Notes: generated by a model from the letters alone, not told the origin. Numbered from the stretch's first letter, positions 34,709 through 47,018 are shown. The stretch: 64,000 bases of DNA from Gymnopilus junonius (GCA_015501075.1 JADNYJ010000039.1:207559-271558); one strand, 5' to 3'. Numbers and translations are program-made.

Positions 34709-36057
34709 TTATTTATGACCGAACCAAATAGTGTGCTTACTACGCTCAGTCAGTAGTGTTGGCTGCGCCACTTCTGTGGCCCAATGCAAATGCGAGGAAT
34801 CTTTTTGTTTGTAACCCAATCCTTTCAACCGCTCAAAAATTCTTTTAAAATATGAAATATTAAGTTGGAGTAGATCACACATAATGCAAGTAACATACGC
34901 GTCTCGACGTTGATTTATGAGGGTATTCCTGTCGGGTTTGTCTGCACGGTTGTCTACAATCAATTTCCAGTACCATTTCTTGCATTCTGGAGCCCCCTAC
35001 GAAATGTTTTTGATGTCAGATAAGACTTACATAGTAGTCAGAGAAACCTACATCGAGAACATTTTGCACAAGCTGTTTTTGCTTCGTCTTGAAGGCACGG
35101 AGATTCGCGGCTGCATTTTTCCGATTCAGGCGTATGTCCTCGTCAAACATAGCCAACTGCTTGATCATATCGTCTACCTCGGATATTAAGAAATACCGAC
35201 TTTTACGATGTTGAGCCCAGCCACTATCTATCCGAGAATATGAGGGCGCATTCAAGGAAAAAAATCAAAATGACAGACCATTCGTGTAAGGAATTAGGTC
35301 GAGGACAGTCTTATCGATAGGGACCTCGAAGAACTGTCTTATTTTGGACTCAATAGCAACGCTATCAGAAATTGGAGTAAACGATGGCAGCAATGAGATT
35401 TTAGAAACAAACCTTTTCTTCTTACAAGCCTTGCAGTAACGTCGCCTTATAAGAAAGTCAGTATCCGGAAAACGTTGGGTACCACAACCCTGCGTCAATG
35501 TGTTAGATATAAACGCTGATGGCGTGGCATGCAACATACTTGGCAAGCACGACCAAAAAGCAACTCTGCCCAGCGAGCTTCAGATATATTTCCAAGAGGG
35601 TCTGGAGCATTATATTGGGCCCTTACAACCTTCCACACCGTAGTAGCATTTGGAGACAGAAGGGCATCTCGGAAAAGCCTGTTCGTCCTTGTCAGATTAA
35701 TCACGTCGCGAGGGTCGAGGTGGCTGAAGATCTGCTTGGAGGTCAGATATACAAGCATAGTTGATGCATCAAGTTACCTCAAACAGAACGTCGAGGGGCA
35801 TTTTAGGGAGTAAATTTAGAGTCTTTTTCCATTGAGGTACCTTCGCAGTTGGCTTCAACGTGACAGTCGACTGAAACGAGCTTGCGGCCGAGGTTTTTGC
35901 TCGTTTCCAAAATTTCTGCCACGACGCAGCTGCAGAGGGTTTCGCTGCTGTAGATTTATAACTGTTGAATAATAATAACCTGAGTTTGTAGAAACTGACC
36001 AGTACAGTTCCCTGGACCTGCGGTGTCGCCGCCAGAGTCATCCTTTTCACCACCCAT
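34709..36057 (-). pseudogene. F-box/zinc-finger family copy E, truncated at the 3' end
   Basis: Begins MGGEKDDSGGDTAGPGNC at 36057. After a basic linker comes the F-box: LLPKMPLDVLFE, then (after an intron) IFSHLDPRDVINLTRTNRLF, RDALLSPNATTVWKVVRAQ and SEARWAELLFGRACQ. Then a Cys cluster (GCGTQRFPDTDF, RRRYCKACKKK) and helical segments, ending RRDA|RIFERLKGLGYKQKDSSH. Copy G continues for another roughly 330 residues, to a C2H2-like finger; here the gene stops about 400 bp before PFF1, so the second half has been lost. What remains is open across its introns, so a shortened protein is still possible. F-box proteins recruit substrates to SCF ubiquitin ligases. Confidence 0.65.
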
Positions 36058-36509
36058 GTTGTCCAGTGACGTTTTGACTAACGTCTGCAGAAAAGAGATT
36101 CTTCATGAACCTATCTCACCGGGTTTGTGTGTAAACACGTGCCGCAATGAAAGGGCGGGCGTCAATGAGACAAATGTGGCAGGTGGCAAGAGTGAGTTGG
36201 AATTACGTCAGATTTATTGGTCCTGAATTCAATGACGTTAATAACATAATAGCCATCATCTGTATAACACTATCACTATCACTAACTCTAAGTATTTCAT
36301 GAAATTGACCAGAAAGTATATTGATTGTACGGAAAATGACCACGACAAGAGGATGAGTTGGGTCCGACGAACTTGTCCGATTGAACGAACGAATAGTTTG
36401 TGGGTATAAGTAGGTACTGTACGTTGTCTAAAACGGGGTAGTTAAACATAACACACCTCCAGCAGCTATCCAGAGCCTTAAAAATGTGCGCAGCAATGCC
36501 AAGTGACAA
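36058..36509. other. Intergenic between F-box copies E and G
   Basis: Promoter side of copy E; no gene recognised. Confidence 0.45.
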
Positions 36510-39128
36510 TCATCTAGAAGGTTGATTGTTGGTGGGTGCCGCCATAGTGTGCCAAGTGGTACCTGAGAGCGACGTTCTAAACCTTTGGTAGAAGAAGAGG
36601 TCTCTAGGCTCCTGCGGGTCTTGTATGCCGTGCCTTGAAAAAGGAGGGATTAGAATAACAAAACTTGGAATCATGAACAAGAAATCCTGACTCAGTTTTA
36701 ATATGGTCAACTACCTCCTGACGCGTTTGGAGGTCATCCATGAAAATTGTACAATGATCGCAAGTCCAGTTGGATGTTTTCCATCTGTTACTCTCTCTTT
36801 CACGCATTCTGACTCGGTCTGCGTCTTCCTGCGACAGCATTTCCCACTGGCATTCATGACGGCAGGCCAGCTCGTGCTCAATCTAGTCAATAAATAAATG
36901 AACCAATACATGTTCATACATCTGGGGTTACTCACAGCTTCGCGCCATGCATATGCAACTTGAACCACATAATATCCAACTTCGGGACTATACTGATTCC
37001 AGTCGCTATCTTCTTTGCGGCACAGGAGTCTCACATCCTTCTGATCCATTTCGGCAACAGTTGCTATCTCAGGTGTCAATCCAGCCATTTGGACTAACTT
37101 TCTTGCTGATTCGGCGCCCAGTGAGAGAATGTAATTTTATGCGTGGAAGGCCGATAAACGTCCTCGTCGTCAGAATCTTCAACGTCGCAATGATGGGATA
37201 GGAGCTCTTCAAGCCCGGTAATAATAAAAGGATGTCGATGGGTACGAATCTTGATGGTTTGACGACATTCGAAGACAGCCGTTGCCAAACTCAGGCTCTG
37301 CATGGCGACCTGCAGGGGGACTTGTCTTGGGGCTACTTTTATATCCCCTGGTAAAGACTCCTGCATCAGCTGGAAATACCTCCAGGTTTTCGCCTCCATA
37401 AGCGACTCCAGGAAGTCCGAAAGATTAAGCATTGCTTGAGCGAAGTGTTGGGCCGTAATTGTGCAATGCGTAGGAGCATCAATTAGGTCGCGAATCGGTT
37501 TGAAATGAAAAATCTCCTCCGCTCGAGGAAAAGTTCGCCACCGGCGAGGGAGAAACATATTTCGATACTCTAGATAGAGCGATTCAATGACTTCTTTTCG
37601 CGTATCGTAGACTCCGGCTACTTCTGCCTTCTTCTGCTCTTTGACATCTTCCTTTATATTTTTTCTCTAAGACGGGACGTATATTTTGCCAGACTAGGGA
37701 CACAATTAGAAGCTTTTGGATATAAGAAAAAAATAAGCACGACTTACTGCGCTCATTAAGTTGTTTTGGTTGCTTTACTTCCGGAGAATCGCTCTGCCGT
37801 TCTATGTCTGCATCAGCATATCCCAGCTGTCTAAGTCGCTCAAATATTCTGTTTCAAATTTGGATGAGCGCGTTGAGAGATCGAAGGCGTACAAAAAAGA
37901 AAGAAATCTCGACGTACGCATCTCTACGTTGCGCAATTAATTGGTCCTTGCTCGCTTGCTGTAGCATGATGTATTGATTTTGCCATTTCGCGCATTTTTT
38001 CCGGCCCTGTTCTTAAAGATTTATCGTCTTTCGCTGAGTATATGTTCAGTATGACGTACCGACAGAACACTGAGCACAATTTTTTGTCGTTCTTCCCTGA
38101 AGGCATGGTAATTTTGTATCACTTCTGGATCTTCTGTGGTCATGTCCTTCTGGAACGCATTCAACTTCTGAACGACAGCTTTGACTTCCGGTTTGTAGTA
38201 ATATCGGTATTCATCTGCTTTGTTAACTAAATCTAGATATGAGAGGTGCGGCCCAGAAAAATGGATAAAAGTACAACGTCTTGTGGAAGGGACACATTCA
38301 CGAATTGACTTGACATCCTGGATTTCAAATATATCCACCAAATCCGGTTCTTCAATTAGACTATAAAACCAGGTAAGTAATATGAAGGTCGTGAGTGACT
38401 AACTGAACCTTTTGTTTTTACAAGATCTGCAAAGTCGACGCCTTATACATAAATCCGGTTTTGTAACATTTCTAGCACCACAATCCTTTGGCAGATGTAT
38501 CAGATATTGATATTACAGATCGAGAGAATTTCGCAATGACAACGACAGCACACCTGACAAGTATTCCCGAATAGAAGTTCCGCCCATCCTACTTCAGAAA
38601 TATCCCCGAGTGGATCTGGCATATCTAATGGTTTTCTGAGGCTCCTCCAAACCGACGCGGCACTTGGAGAAAGAAGCGTATCCCTAAAGGGTCTGTTTAA
38701 CCTCGAAAGGTTTATCACGTCACGGATCTCGAGTAGACTAAAGATCTGTGGAAAAAAGCTTGATGATGTGGGCGATATTCAATCAAAAGATAGAACATTA
38801 CCTCGTATAATACATCGAGTGGCATAGTAGGTAAAAGACTGAGGGACGCTTTCCGGCGAGATGTCTTGGCTTTTGATTTTCGCTCCTCAGGTTGACTTGA
38901 CTTCTTAGGTCTCCCTCGTTTCCGGTTTGATTCTGCAAGGCAATATATTGAACATAATGTTTCAAGGCTGTCGAAATGTTGTCCCAACTTACTAGTTTGG
39001 ACTTCTTCCTCCAAGGCCATTTTTACATCGTTGAGAGAGATTGATCGATCTTGATGTTCCTTGCTACCCTCTTCTTTCCTTCCTTCTTCATGCTGCAACA
39101 TCTCAACGTCGGTGGGTTCTTCTTTCAT
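36510..39128 (-). pseudogene. F-box/zinc-finger family copy G, full length but with two frameshifts
   Basis: Starts MKEEPTDVEMLQHEEGRKEE at 39128, with a basic linker, then LLPTMPLDVLYE, IRDVINLSRLNRPF and SEVGWAELLFGNTCQ. A Cys cluster (RRRLCRSCKNKR), helical middle (RIFERLRQLGYADADIE), and a long domain (YRNMFLPRRWRTFPRAEEIF, QHFAQAMLNLSDFLESLMEA, HPFIITGLEELLSHHC) follow, then MAGLTPEIATVAEMDQKDVR, a finger-like segment NWTCDHCTIFMDDLQTRQEV, and the end TNNQPSR. Two breaks: near 37651-37665 (EKKYK to KEDVKEQKK, at an A-rich run) and near 37111-37130 (KITFS to ESARKLVQMAGL). Each is a one-base slip with no intron to explain it. It is either a young pseudogene or sequence error; the family is poorly constrained here. 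Confidence 0.68.
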
Positions 39129-39417
39129 TCTTTAGCAAGAATTGTCGGGCTTCGAGAACTGGTGGAGGTAAAGAAAAGACAAATGAAAGAAACGAAAGAC
39201 AAGGTTGCGGTGGTCCAAAAAAAGCCAAATGTTCATTGTTCTTAAAATAGTAAACCACCAGTCTCGTGACGGTACACGTGCCTGACTTAGGCTGATGGCG
39301 TTGGCCAATGGCGATGCAAGACAACTGACAGACGCGACGCAAGCGGCAAATTTACGCCAGTTCTACATCTCACTTGCTGGTCCTTCATATATATGATTGT
39401 CCAAGAAATTTGATTTA
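39129..39417. other. Intergenic between F-box copy G and the F-box/LRR gene
   Basis: About 290 bp; should hold the promoter of copy G. Nothing coding recognised. Confidence 0.4.
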
Positions 39418-40433
39418 AAAGCGGTGATTAAAATGAGTATAAAAAGTACTGCTGTTTTCACGCTGTTTTAATCTAACAAGAACTCGTGGATCGAGCATGT
39501 CCAACAATAAGAATGCACTGCTTGATATATTCAGCTCTATGCTTCCAACTGCTCCGAAAGTTGGTAAAGTTGGTGGGAGAGAGTAAGTAGATTCAGCCTT
39601 CACCTGCTTTAGAGCAGCAGGCCTTACGATGACAGCCTGCGGGTGCGGGTGCGGGCGACATATTCACCTTTGATAAGTAGAGCTGGAGAGCCTCTAGACG
39701 CGGTGCCATTTTGAGAAGGACCAACACTTCAGAAATGGATGAAAATGTGCTGACAGACACAGATTGAACGTGGCTGAGCCAAGTGGCTGTCTGAACGTCG
39801 AAACTAACTCAGCTTTCTTGGATGGAAGCTAGTAAGGCATGGTGCAGTACTCGCAAAAAGGGGCGAAGAGAAGTCGGTGCTGATTTCGTGTACACCACCA
39901 GCAAGGCTAAACATCCTGAGGCGCGGAGCTGGAAGGTAAAAATCACGCCAAAGCTGAGCATCCATAGATTGCAATTCGAAATTTACAGAGAATTTTTCGG
40001 CTCTGCTCCAGTGGGTATCCAATAAGGAGGGAAGAAAGTTCGGCACGAAAGAAGGTGTTTTCTCCATCCGAGTCACTCCATCAGCGCCCCTGACCCAAGC
40101 TACGGAATTGCGTTCCATTAAGGTGCCTCTAATCCAGAGGGAGGAGGTTAGGCCAGCACGTCGTACAACCTCGTCGCTCCAGTCCTGGGACTTCTGCCAA
40201 TTGAAGATGTCCAGATCGATGACTTGTCCCCACAGATGTTGCGCGTCAAGCAGGACGTATCTCCAGGCCCGACACACCTGCGCGTACATCTGTAGGTTGT
40301 GCAGAGCATTAGAATCAAGGACTGGATCGGCATTGAAACCGAATATGAGGGCTAGGACGTCGGGGTTTAACTGTGCGTGTTTATTAGCGGTGTGGTGCGG
40401 TACTACAGCGTCTGCAGCAGAAGGATGGGACAT
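39418..40433 (-). pseudogene. F-box/LRR-type protein broken by a 4-bp tandem duplication
   Basis: ATG at 40433. F-box part: AQLNPDVLALIFGFNADPVL, YAQVCRAWRYVLLDAQHLWG, then SLWIRGTLMERNSVAW and THWSRAEKFSVNF, typical of large agaricomycete F-box families. The frame ends at a TAG (39804-39806) after SFHPRKLS. Downstream the same protein continues in another frame (FDVQTATWLSHVQSVSV, LLKMAPRLEALQLYLSK, an intron, then VKAESTYSLPPTLPTFGA and onward to NHRF). The only difference needed is removal of one copy of a tandem AACT (39802-39809, plus strand). It is therefore a recently disabled gene, about 210 residues instead of about 330. Confidence 0.68.
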
Positions 40434-41020
40434 TGGATTCTGGAGATGTAGGTGGAAAAAGGCTGCAATTGACGTCCCAGATGAGGCTGCTGCAAGAACA
40501 GTTTATACAATCCGGAATATGGAGTCCCTGAGGTTTAAAAAGCTTCGAAGAGAGCAGGAAATCGAGATCAGGACAAGGATCGGAGACCAAGATAGACGGC
40601 GGCTAAGAAGCAAGAATCAGACAAGGCGAGAACAGGTCCTGGAAAGTTGGGAAGATGATTTAGGGTAGGCAATACTCTCGACTATTCTCGAACCATTAGA
40701 CCGACATTTTACGGCGGCGCCAGTCTAGCTAAGTGGATAGTCCAGTGGAAAGAGACGTGGAAGAAATGTGAATGCGGACCTCTGCTCGGCATGACGATCG
40801 GTTATCCACCGTCATCTACCCTTGTGTTTTCCAAACGACGATCCCATTTACCGTTTACTTCCTCCCATCGAATTGTAGTCAAACCAATCGCAGTAAGTCG
40901 AGCCTATCAGTGTTTCTCGAACACCATCGTATTTTGATGACACTACATGATTGTGTCTCTAGTACATAATGATTTACCTTTGCCTTCGCCTTTGCCTTCA
41001 AGTTCTTGGTGCATTCAATA
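40434..41020. other. Intergenic
   Basis: Upstream of the F-box/LRR gene and downstream of the multi-TM gene. Open frames here are unconvincing. Confidence 0.45.
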
Positions 41021-42123
41021 TTATCTTGTCCCATCTTGCTGCACAGATGACGGTGTAGCACCTTTCCGATTAATATCTGTATTCAGACTTCCCTCCTGGT
41101 AATGAACTTCACCACTTCCTGGTTGTAGCGAATCCGCCGCCGGCGAATTTCCAGGAATTATAACCCCAGTCCGTGAAGTCCGACTCATCTCCCAGACATT
41201 GTTTCCATTATGTTCCTCGGACGCATCCAAGTACGCTTGAGGGTTTGGAGGCGGCGAGTACGGGATGATTGTCGGTCTGACTGGCTCGTCTTCAGGAACG
41301 ACAACCATGCAGCATGGACATAACGGGGAGATGAAATCGGGTTCAACGAAAATCGAGGAATAGGAAAAAGAGAAGACCAGGGGGTTATAATCACTGATTA
41401 AATAAAATGTAAACGTAAAACAGTGAGCGCCTCTGCATAATTTTCACCACTTCGGATCGAAACGCACTGAAGATCAAAGCACCGGCGCATAGCCCTTGCA
41501 ATTGGACCACCAGCAAGTAACACACATGATTGACCTCAGAGCGTGGAACACCCACTATGAACGTCACAGCATTTGAGCACCCCCCAACGCCGTGAGATAC
41601 GAGGATGGCGAATGACAGTGGAATGACAATCCACAAAAAAATTGACAACCAAGCAGATGAATGCAGATACGATTCCTAATGACCCCCAATTGAGGAACAA
41701 TTGGTCTATGATATTCATACCTGTAAAATTAAATAAGGAAGACAAGTAACGCAGCTCAGATAAGCATGGTTTCTGAGAACGTGGTAAAGAATTCAAAAGG
41801 CAGGAACGTACAGAATGCTGATGAAAGTGAGAATGACTGACCCAATGAGCACAAGCAAGTTTCTCAATCTCTCAAGGAAATCATTATTGTCCGAATTCTG
41901 AGCGAGCAGGCGACCGTATTTCGCTTTCAAGCTTCTTAGCTCTGCGAGAGTTACAGCTAGTGCGATGGTGAATGTGAGAAGGATGACTGATTAAATAAGG
42001 CGATGAGGCTATCAGCCAAAGTCATTTGACTATTTAGAAGAAAAGGGTTGACATACGATTCATTGTAAGGTACACAACCATCATTATCTTCTTACCCATC
42101 GGGCTGATAATGAGAGCGGGCAT
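41021..42123 (-). CDS. Multi-pass membrane protein of unknown function
   Basis: Not recognised. Hydrophobic segments in order: VILLTFTIALAVTLAEL, LRNLLVLIGSVILTFISIL, GSLGIVSAFICLVVNF, LWIVIPLSFAILVSHGVGG, and VCYLLVVQLQGLCAGALIF. Then a short Pro/Asp-rich cytosolic tail (PPPNPQAYLDASEEHNGN, ending SVQQDGTR at 41021). A charged loop (LRSLKAKYGRLLAQNSDNND) separates the first two helices. The helix pair around 41640 is in two frames joined at a run of seven T on the coding strand (41635-41641); one T too many would explain it. The start (42123) and the first intron are provisional. Confidence 0.5.
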
Positions 42124-42510
42124 TTTGCTCGATCGATATTATACCAAGGTCTCGCCGAAGGCTGTAAAGAAGGATCATAATGGAAGGTTGCCAAAGCCCT
42201 CTTTATATCCTTTCACATAGATGAAGGCCCTTTCGCAGAACGTATCGTAAGCGCCACTGAGTTCCAGACTTCAAGAATAGATCGACATTGACAGAACCCC
42301 AGGATCAAACGTGATCATATACATATTCACAATGCCAGTAGCAGATAAAGCAGATTTGAATACAAATCGTCGGGTATCCTCATCAATGTGACGTTCAGGA
42401 TCAATAGCTGGGAGCATCGAAATTCGGAAATATGAAGCCATAGATTCACCTTTATCAATTCTACAAATATTCAAGATTTAACTTCTTCGGGCCCTCGTAA
42501 TCCAGCCACT
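42124..42510. other. Intergenic
   Basis: Between the multi-TM gene start and the acireductone dioxygenase stop. A 67-codon minus-strand open frame (42271-42474) has no family resemblance and is not called. Confidence 0.4.
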
Positions 42511-43286
42511 TCAGGCACCAACGCCAATGGCCTTGAGGTACTGAATCCGGTGTGGATTCGTATCTGTCTCTACACTTCGGTTGTGGGGAACCCACTTGGG
42601 CTCATCCTGTGAAGGGACAATGAGACAAGAAGCACAAACGAGAAGGAGGAGGAAACGTGTATACCTGGAAAAGACGGATAGCCTTGATCTGGTTCTTCTC
42701 GTCCAGGGTGAAGCGGTGATAGATCCCAGCAGGAATGACGAGGAGGTCGCCGGGTTCGACGAGGAGACGGATCCATTCGTCAGAGGGTGACTCTGGTAGT
42801 CAAAGAAGAAATCAAAGCTTGAGTAGACTATTGAAGCGAAGTGAGACGTACCTCTGACGTCGAAGAAACCGCTTCCGGAGAGGATGTAACGGATCTCTTC
42901 GTCTTCGTGCAGATGTCTTTCATAAGACGACATATTAGACACCGCCTTCTTGACAGGGCCCGACTCACTCTTGGAAGAACGTCTTGATTTTCTCTTCATA
43001 GAGCTGATTAAACAATACAATGAAACGTCAGTGAAAATCAAATGGAATGGTGAGTCAGATGGCCCACCTCACCCAGTCCCTCCTTCGTCACATTGATCAG
43101 GTCCCTGTTCTTATACCCTCTCTCCTTCGCAATCTCATCCACCTTGGGCTCGTGTCCATCCACAGGAATAATCCAGTACTTCACGTTTAACTTGTCAAGT
43201 GTCTCCTTCGAGACTGGGCGTGATGGAACATAGTCATGAAGCAGACGTTGGTCGCCGGGGAGGTTGTCGAAGTAGTATGCGCGCAT
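42511..43286 (-). CDS. ADI1: Acireductone dioxygenase (methionine salvage)
   Basis: Metal-dependent cupin that oxidises acireductone; with Fe it gives the methionine precursor 2-keto-4-methylthiobutyrate plus formate. Five exons give 180 residues, the family's usual length: [20 protein letters not shown] at the start (ATG at 43286), [19 protein letters not shown], then [52 protein letters not shown], and [20 protein letters not shown], ending AIGVGA. Metal ligands are visible as H86, H88, E92 and H132. All four introns are GT-AG and keep frame. Single-copy, apparently intact. Confidence 0.94.
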
Positions 43287-43959
43287 CGTTAGTGAATAGG
43301 GTGGTTATAAATTGTAAGTGATACCGTTGGTTGGTGGTGGTGGTACAGACGATGAGAACTGGGTCGTTAAGATCGTGCCAGGTGGTGGTGGTGCTTAAGT
43401 AGAATTCTGGAATTTCAGTTGATCCGGAGGCTGAGCCAAAGTTACATGTGACGATGGTGCAATCCTCGTCCAGTAGGATTTAGAGGAAATGTGATGATCA
43501 ATTATTTCAAGCCTTTCGGGGGTTAAAGACCTCCAGAAGTCGGGGCAAAATCCTACACGTGTATGGATCCAAGTGAGATGAGGGCGCTTCGAAGGCTGAA
43601 ATCGGTTCGTTCGTCGGACTGAGACGGCATTTTTAAATTCAGAAACGGAACCATGCGATTGGAGGTGAAACATGTAATGTACAAGAAGCTTTTGAGTGTC
43701 CGTATCAAGTCCTTGGGTATGTGGAAAGAGCAAGGGAAGGTGGTGTTTGTACAGAAGAGCAAGGGAAGGTGCGTAGAATAATTTAGAGCGAAACAAGACG
43801 AAGACAGCGAAATTAGTAGAAATGCAATCATGAAAAGCGTCACCAAAACATCCGACGTTTGCCGGACATTTCAAATCGTTAAAGCATCATTCAGAAAAGC
43901 AAACTAAGGCAAACTAAACACTAAATAGCAGGGCCCATTCATCACTCGTGGGCAATCTT
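43287..43959. other. Intergenic, no gene seen
   Basis: Promoter side of ADI1. Open frames overlapping on the minus strand lack features. Confidence 0.45.
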
Positions 43960-45678
43960 TCATCTTCTCATTTGTCGAACTGTCGAACTGGTCTCGCTGG
44001 CCTCCTCAACGGACTCCAAAGCCAGAGCGGGTTTGATTGACCCATTCCTCTCAATATGAGACACCAGGGTCGAAGAACGTGTTGGGGTGCTAGGATCCTG
44101 ACCAGCGTCGAGATCGCCGTCGCGTGCAATGTTCTTTTGCCGAGACTGGAGGAGCTTAGCGACGAGGGCAGCTTGGTCAGGGTTTGACAGCACACTTTCT
44201 TCCTCCTCTTCCGTTTGCGACAGGACCATGGATGTAGATGGAGCAGGTCGGATGGTTACGACGCTCTGCCTCTGACTCTCATCCCCTTTGCCATAGACGC
44301 TTCCACCCGAAGGAGACTGCGGAATGGATGGCAACCCACCGGGACCCGCAGCAGTGCCAGAAGGAGGCGGCACCAATTCTTGACCCGCCCTCGACTGCCT
44401 CCCGTAAATCGGCCTAACGGACTTGGAGCTAATCAAGGAAGAAGCAGATGCCGAAACTGGCGCAGACGCCTGCGAGTACATCGACTCCGAATCATCGGAA
44501 TTATATCCATCTGCATTGACATTGATATCTGCGAAGGCGCGCCGCGAACTCCGCCTTGTCGCTTTGGACGACCTACGTGAAGGAGATTGAGGTTGGAGCT
44601 GGACAGAGTAGAGGTTTTCAACGCTTTGAAGGTCTTGCATTAGCTGTTGTTGGGCTGGAGAAGGCGGAGGAGGAGACGTAGGAACTGGAGGAATAGGAGG
44701 AATGGAACTAGGAGGCCGCCATGACGTTGGAGGTGCAGGCACGTTTAGTCGTGAAGCAGAGGTGACCAAAGCTGGAGAAGAAGCAGAGGCGAGCAAGGGT
44801 ACAGCTGCTGAAGAAGGGCCTAATGGCGTCCGTGGCTCATGATACTCGCTTCCTCGTCGGTGAACATCTTCATCGTCATTGTCGTTCCCATCATCATATG
44901 GCGATGGGGGCTCGTCATCATCATAAACCGCATCATGGCTATGCCTCGAGGACATAGGTCGAATTTTCCGGCTAAGTAATGGAGCTGTACCCCTCGTCTC
45001 GGCCTCAGCCTGGACTCCAGCAGAAAGTGACCTCTGATGCCCTCCAGCCACGCCGGCGAGGTACTTTGAGGGGCTCATACGAACCTTGCCCGAACTTCCG
45101 CCCTCACTCCTCCACCCATACCCGTATTTCTCCACAGATCCTATGCTGTTCCGATTCGGAGCTGCATCCGGCGGCTGGACGACAAAATCAAACTCGCGCT
45201 GTAATTTCTTCTTGGCCATCCTCCGACGGATGACCACCACCAAAATGCAAGCCACTACAGCGAGGACGACGACGAATGAGCACACGGCTACCAAGGCGAT
45301 TTCGCCTGGGGTCCAGGTTGAGCCGTTATCGCTCGCGGCTTGAGCATCAGAGATGGGGTGGACGGCGTTTTGTGTTGGTGAAGCGATGGAACTCATGGAA
45401 GAAAAAGAGGGTGAGGCCGCGAAACCGGGATTTGGGGAAGTTAATGACGGTGATGTGATATGGGATGATGTTGTTAGTGTTGATGATGTGGATGTAGATG
45501 CTGATGGGGGCGGTGAGAAAGGGAAAAAGGTGCTGGAAGAAAACCCAGCAGCTGACGGAGACGGTGACGTTGGGGGTGACGATGAAGATGTCGTGGATAC
45601 ATCAGAACTCGAGGAAGAGAAAGCTGCGGAAGTAGCGGCAGAGGTGTTAGAGCCAGAAAAGGTTGCTGACGTCGACAT
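43960..45678 (-). CDS. Single-pass membrane protein with Ser/Thr-rich ectodomain
   Basis: One uninterrupted exon, 572 residues from the ATG at 45678. The upstream in-frame extension lacks an ATG and looks like a 5'-leader intron (GTACGT...CTAAC...TAG, about 45708-45762), so the start is set here. Residues 1-about 140 are almost entirely Ser/Thr/Pro/Ala (heavy O-glycosylation expected), then one helix ALVAVCSFVVVLAVVACILV, a basic stop-transfer RRRMAKKKLQ, and a long disordered cytosolic tail with Ser/Pro-rich and acidic stretches (PPSPYDDGNDNDDEDV, SPSRRSSKATRRSSRR). The architecture resembles fungal cell-wall stress sensors (Mid2/Wsc type) but no cysteine-rich WSC domain is visible, so the role is inferred weakly. 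Confidence 0.75.
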   Translation of the reverse strand: MSTSATFSGSNTSAATSAAFSSSSSDVSTTSSSSPPTSPSPSAAGFSSSTFFPFSPPPSASTSTSSTLTTSSHITSPSLTSPNPGFAASPSFSSMSSIASPTQNAVHPISDAQAASDNGSTWTPGEIALVAVCSFVVVLAVVACILVVVIRRRMAKKKLQREFDFVVQPPDAAPNRNSIGSVEKYGYGWRSEGGSSGKVRMSPSKYLAGVAGGHQRSLSAGVQAEAETRGTAPLLSRKIRPMSSRHSHDAVYDDDEPPSPYDDGNDNDDEDVHRRGSEYHEPRTPLGPSSAAVPLLASASSPALVTSASRLNVPAPPTSWRPPSSIPPIPPVPTSPPPPSPAQQQLMQDLQSVENLYSVQLQPQSPSRRSSKATRRSSRRAFADINVNADGYNSDDSESMYSQASAPVSASASSLISSKSVRPIYGRQSRAGQELVPPPSGTAAGPGGLPSIPQSPSGGSVYGKGDESQRQSVVTIRPAPSTSMVLSQTEEEEESVLSNPDQAALVAKLLQSRQKNIARDGDLDAGQDPSTPTRSSTLVSHIERNGSIKPALALESVEEASETSSTVRQMRR

Positions 45679-47018
45679 GGTCAGCCTCCGGCAGCAGTTA
45701 ATGGTCCTAGGTACGGCAACTACAGTTAGAAAAGGTAACGAAGAGAGAGAGAAACGTACCAAAGCTCGAACCCAGTTGCGTTTTTATTTACTCGACGGTC
45801 CACTAGACCGCGGGATGGAAGCTTTCACTACGTAAGGCCGCAGGGCGGGCATGCATAGCCTTGCGAATATAAATCCGCGTTCCGCAGATAACACGCACAC
45901 TTGTAGGGTTTCCATAAGTCCTATCCTGGCGGCTGCGAGGCTATGTCATCGCCCAGTAATGGCCTGCATTGCAATGCGCCACCTAAAATAGCTGACTGCT
46001 GCACAGACGTCAAAGTAGAATATGGATCAAATTCATGGATGACGACGTTGTGATCGAGCATTTTTCAGTTAATTGCCAAATCTCAGGACCGGGAGCTTCC
46101 CTAGAATGAAAACAGGTAATTATTAGTGTTTACAAGCGTCAATAGCGTGCAGCACCTCTTACCATCTTTCCTTTGCGTCCAGTATAATTTTGAAAAGAAC
46201 CTGATTTGCAAACAAGCTGCGCACATAGTTCTCAAATATGCACCATGGTGATGGACAAAAAATAGACAACACATACTCTTGCCATGTTACGTTGCTACCT
46301 CCAGAGATATAAAGACCACATTTGCAAATGTTATGTTGGAAGACGGAAACCCGTTCGCTGTCGGAAGCCGTCGGAGGGAGCAGCCAAATATGGCCAATCT
46401 GAGTCACACAGCCATTTGATGTCATTCTTCTCACCTCCACTATAAGACTCGACAGCTCCAGCTGTTATTTGCGCCTTAATTCGCGCGTAAGTCATAGAAG
46501 TTGAGTTCGAAGTGTGCAGTGTATTACTTTGGGTTCATACTGGTCAAAAAGATATAAATGATGCCCACAAATAATGTACGGTTCTTTCGTTTCTCATTGA
46601 CCTCATCAATTCTGACCTGATCATCATACTACATACCATTAGAACCCGCCATGTCAGAGTGAAGGTAGGTCAAACATATCTATTTTCCTCTGTGCGCCAT
46701 AAAATCCCATTTTACTTTTGTCTCAGCATGTACCCTTCAAGCGTGTTTAAGCAAAAACTCATATTCCCCGGACAAATGCGATCAGCAACTCAGAGCGCTC
46801 TATGAATGCTGCCAGGGGATGTATGAGAAGACGGAAGGCAAGGGAGAGTCGACCGCATGTCCTATTCCGAGCGTCGTGGTGAGGTGGTTGAAGGACCATC
46901 CAAAGAAATGAGAACAGTATAAATTCCTATATCGGTACGCCCCTCAAAAGAAGTCGAAAACCGCGTCACATTACGCATACCCTATTTAGATGTTTGCCAA
47001 GCATAAATATGAGACGAT
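45679..47018. other. Long intergenic stretch
   Basis: About 1.3 kb between the membrane-protein gene and the flavin monooxygenase remnant. A 93-codon minus frame (46159-46440) contains some protein-like composition but no motif or splice partner. Nothing called. Confidence 0.45.

Noticed and set aside
40108..40668. 186-codon plus-strand open frame
   Set aside because: Antisense of the F-box/LRR gene and its upstream region.
40715..40760. tRNA-like stretch (GCGCCAGTCTAGCTAAGTGG)
   Set aside because: No T-loop consensus or closing acceptor stem could be found.
42271..42474. 67-codon minus-strand frame below ADI1
   Set aside because: Short, no domain; kept as intergenic.
45679..45762. N-terminal extension of the single-pass membrane protein
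   Set aside because: No ATG; the stretch has donor, branch-like and acceptor signals of a leader intron.
45353..45835. 160-codon acidic plus-strand open frame
   Set aside because: Antisense of the Ser/Thr-rich ectodomain gene; composition follows from that.
46159..46440. 93-codon minus-strand frame
   Set aside because: Some protein-like composition but no homology by eye, no promoter or intron context.
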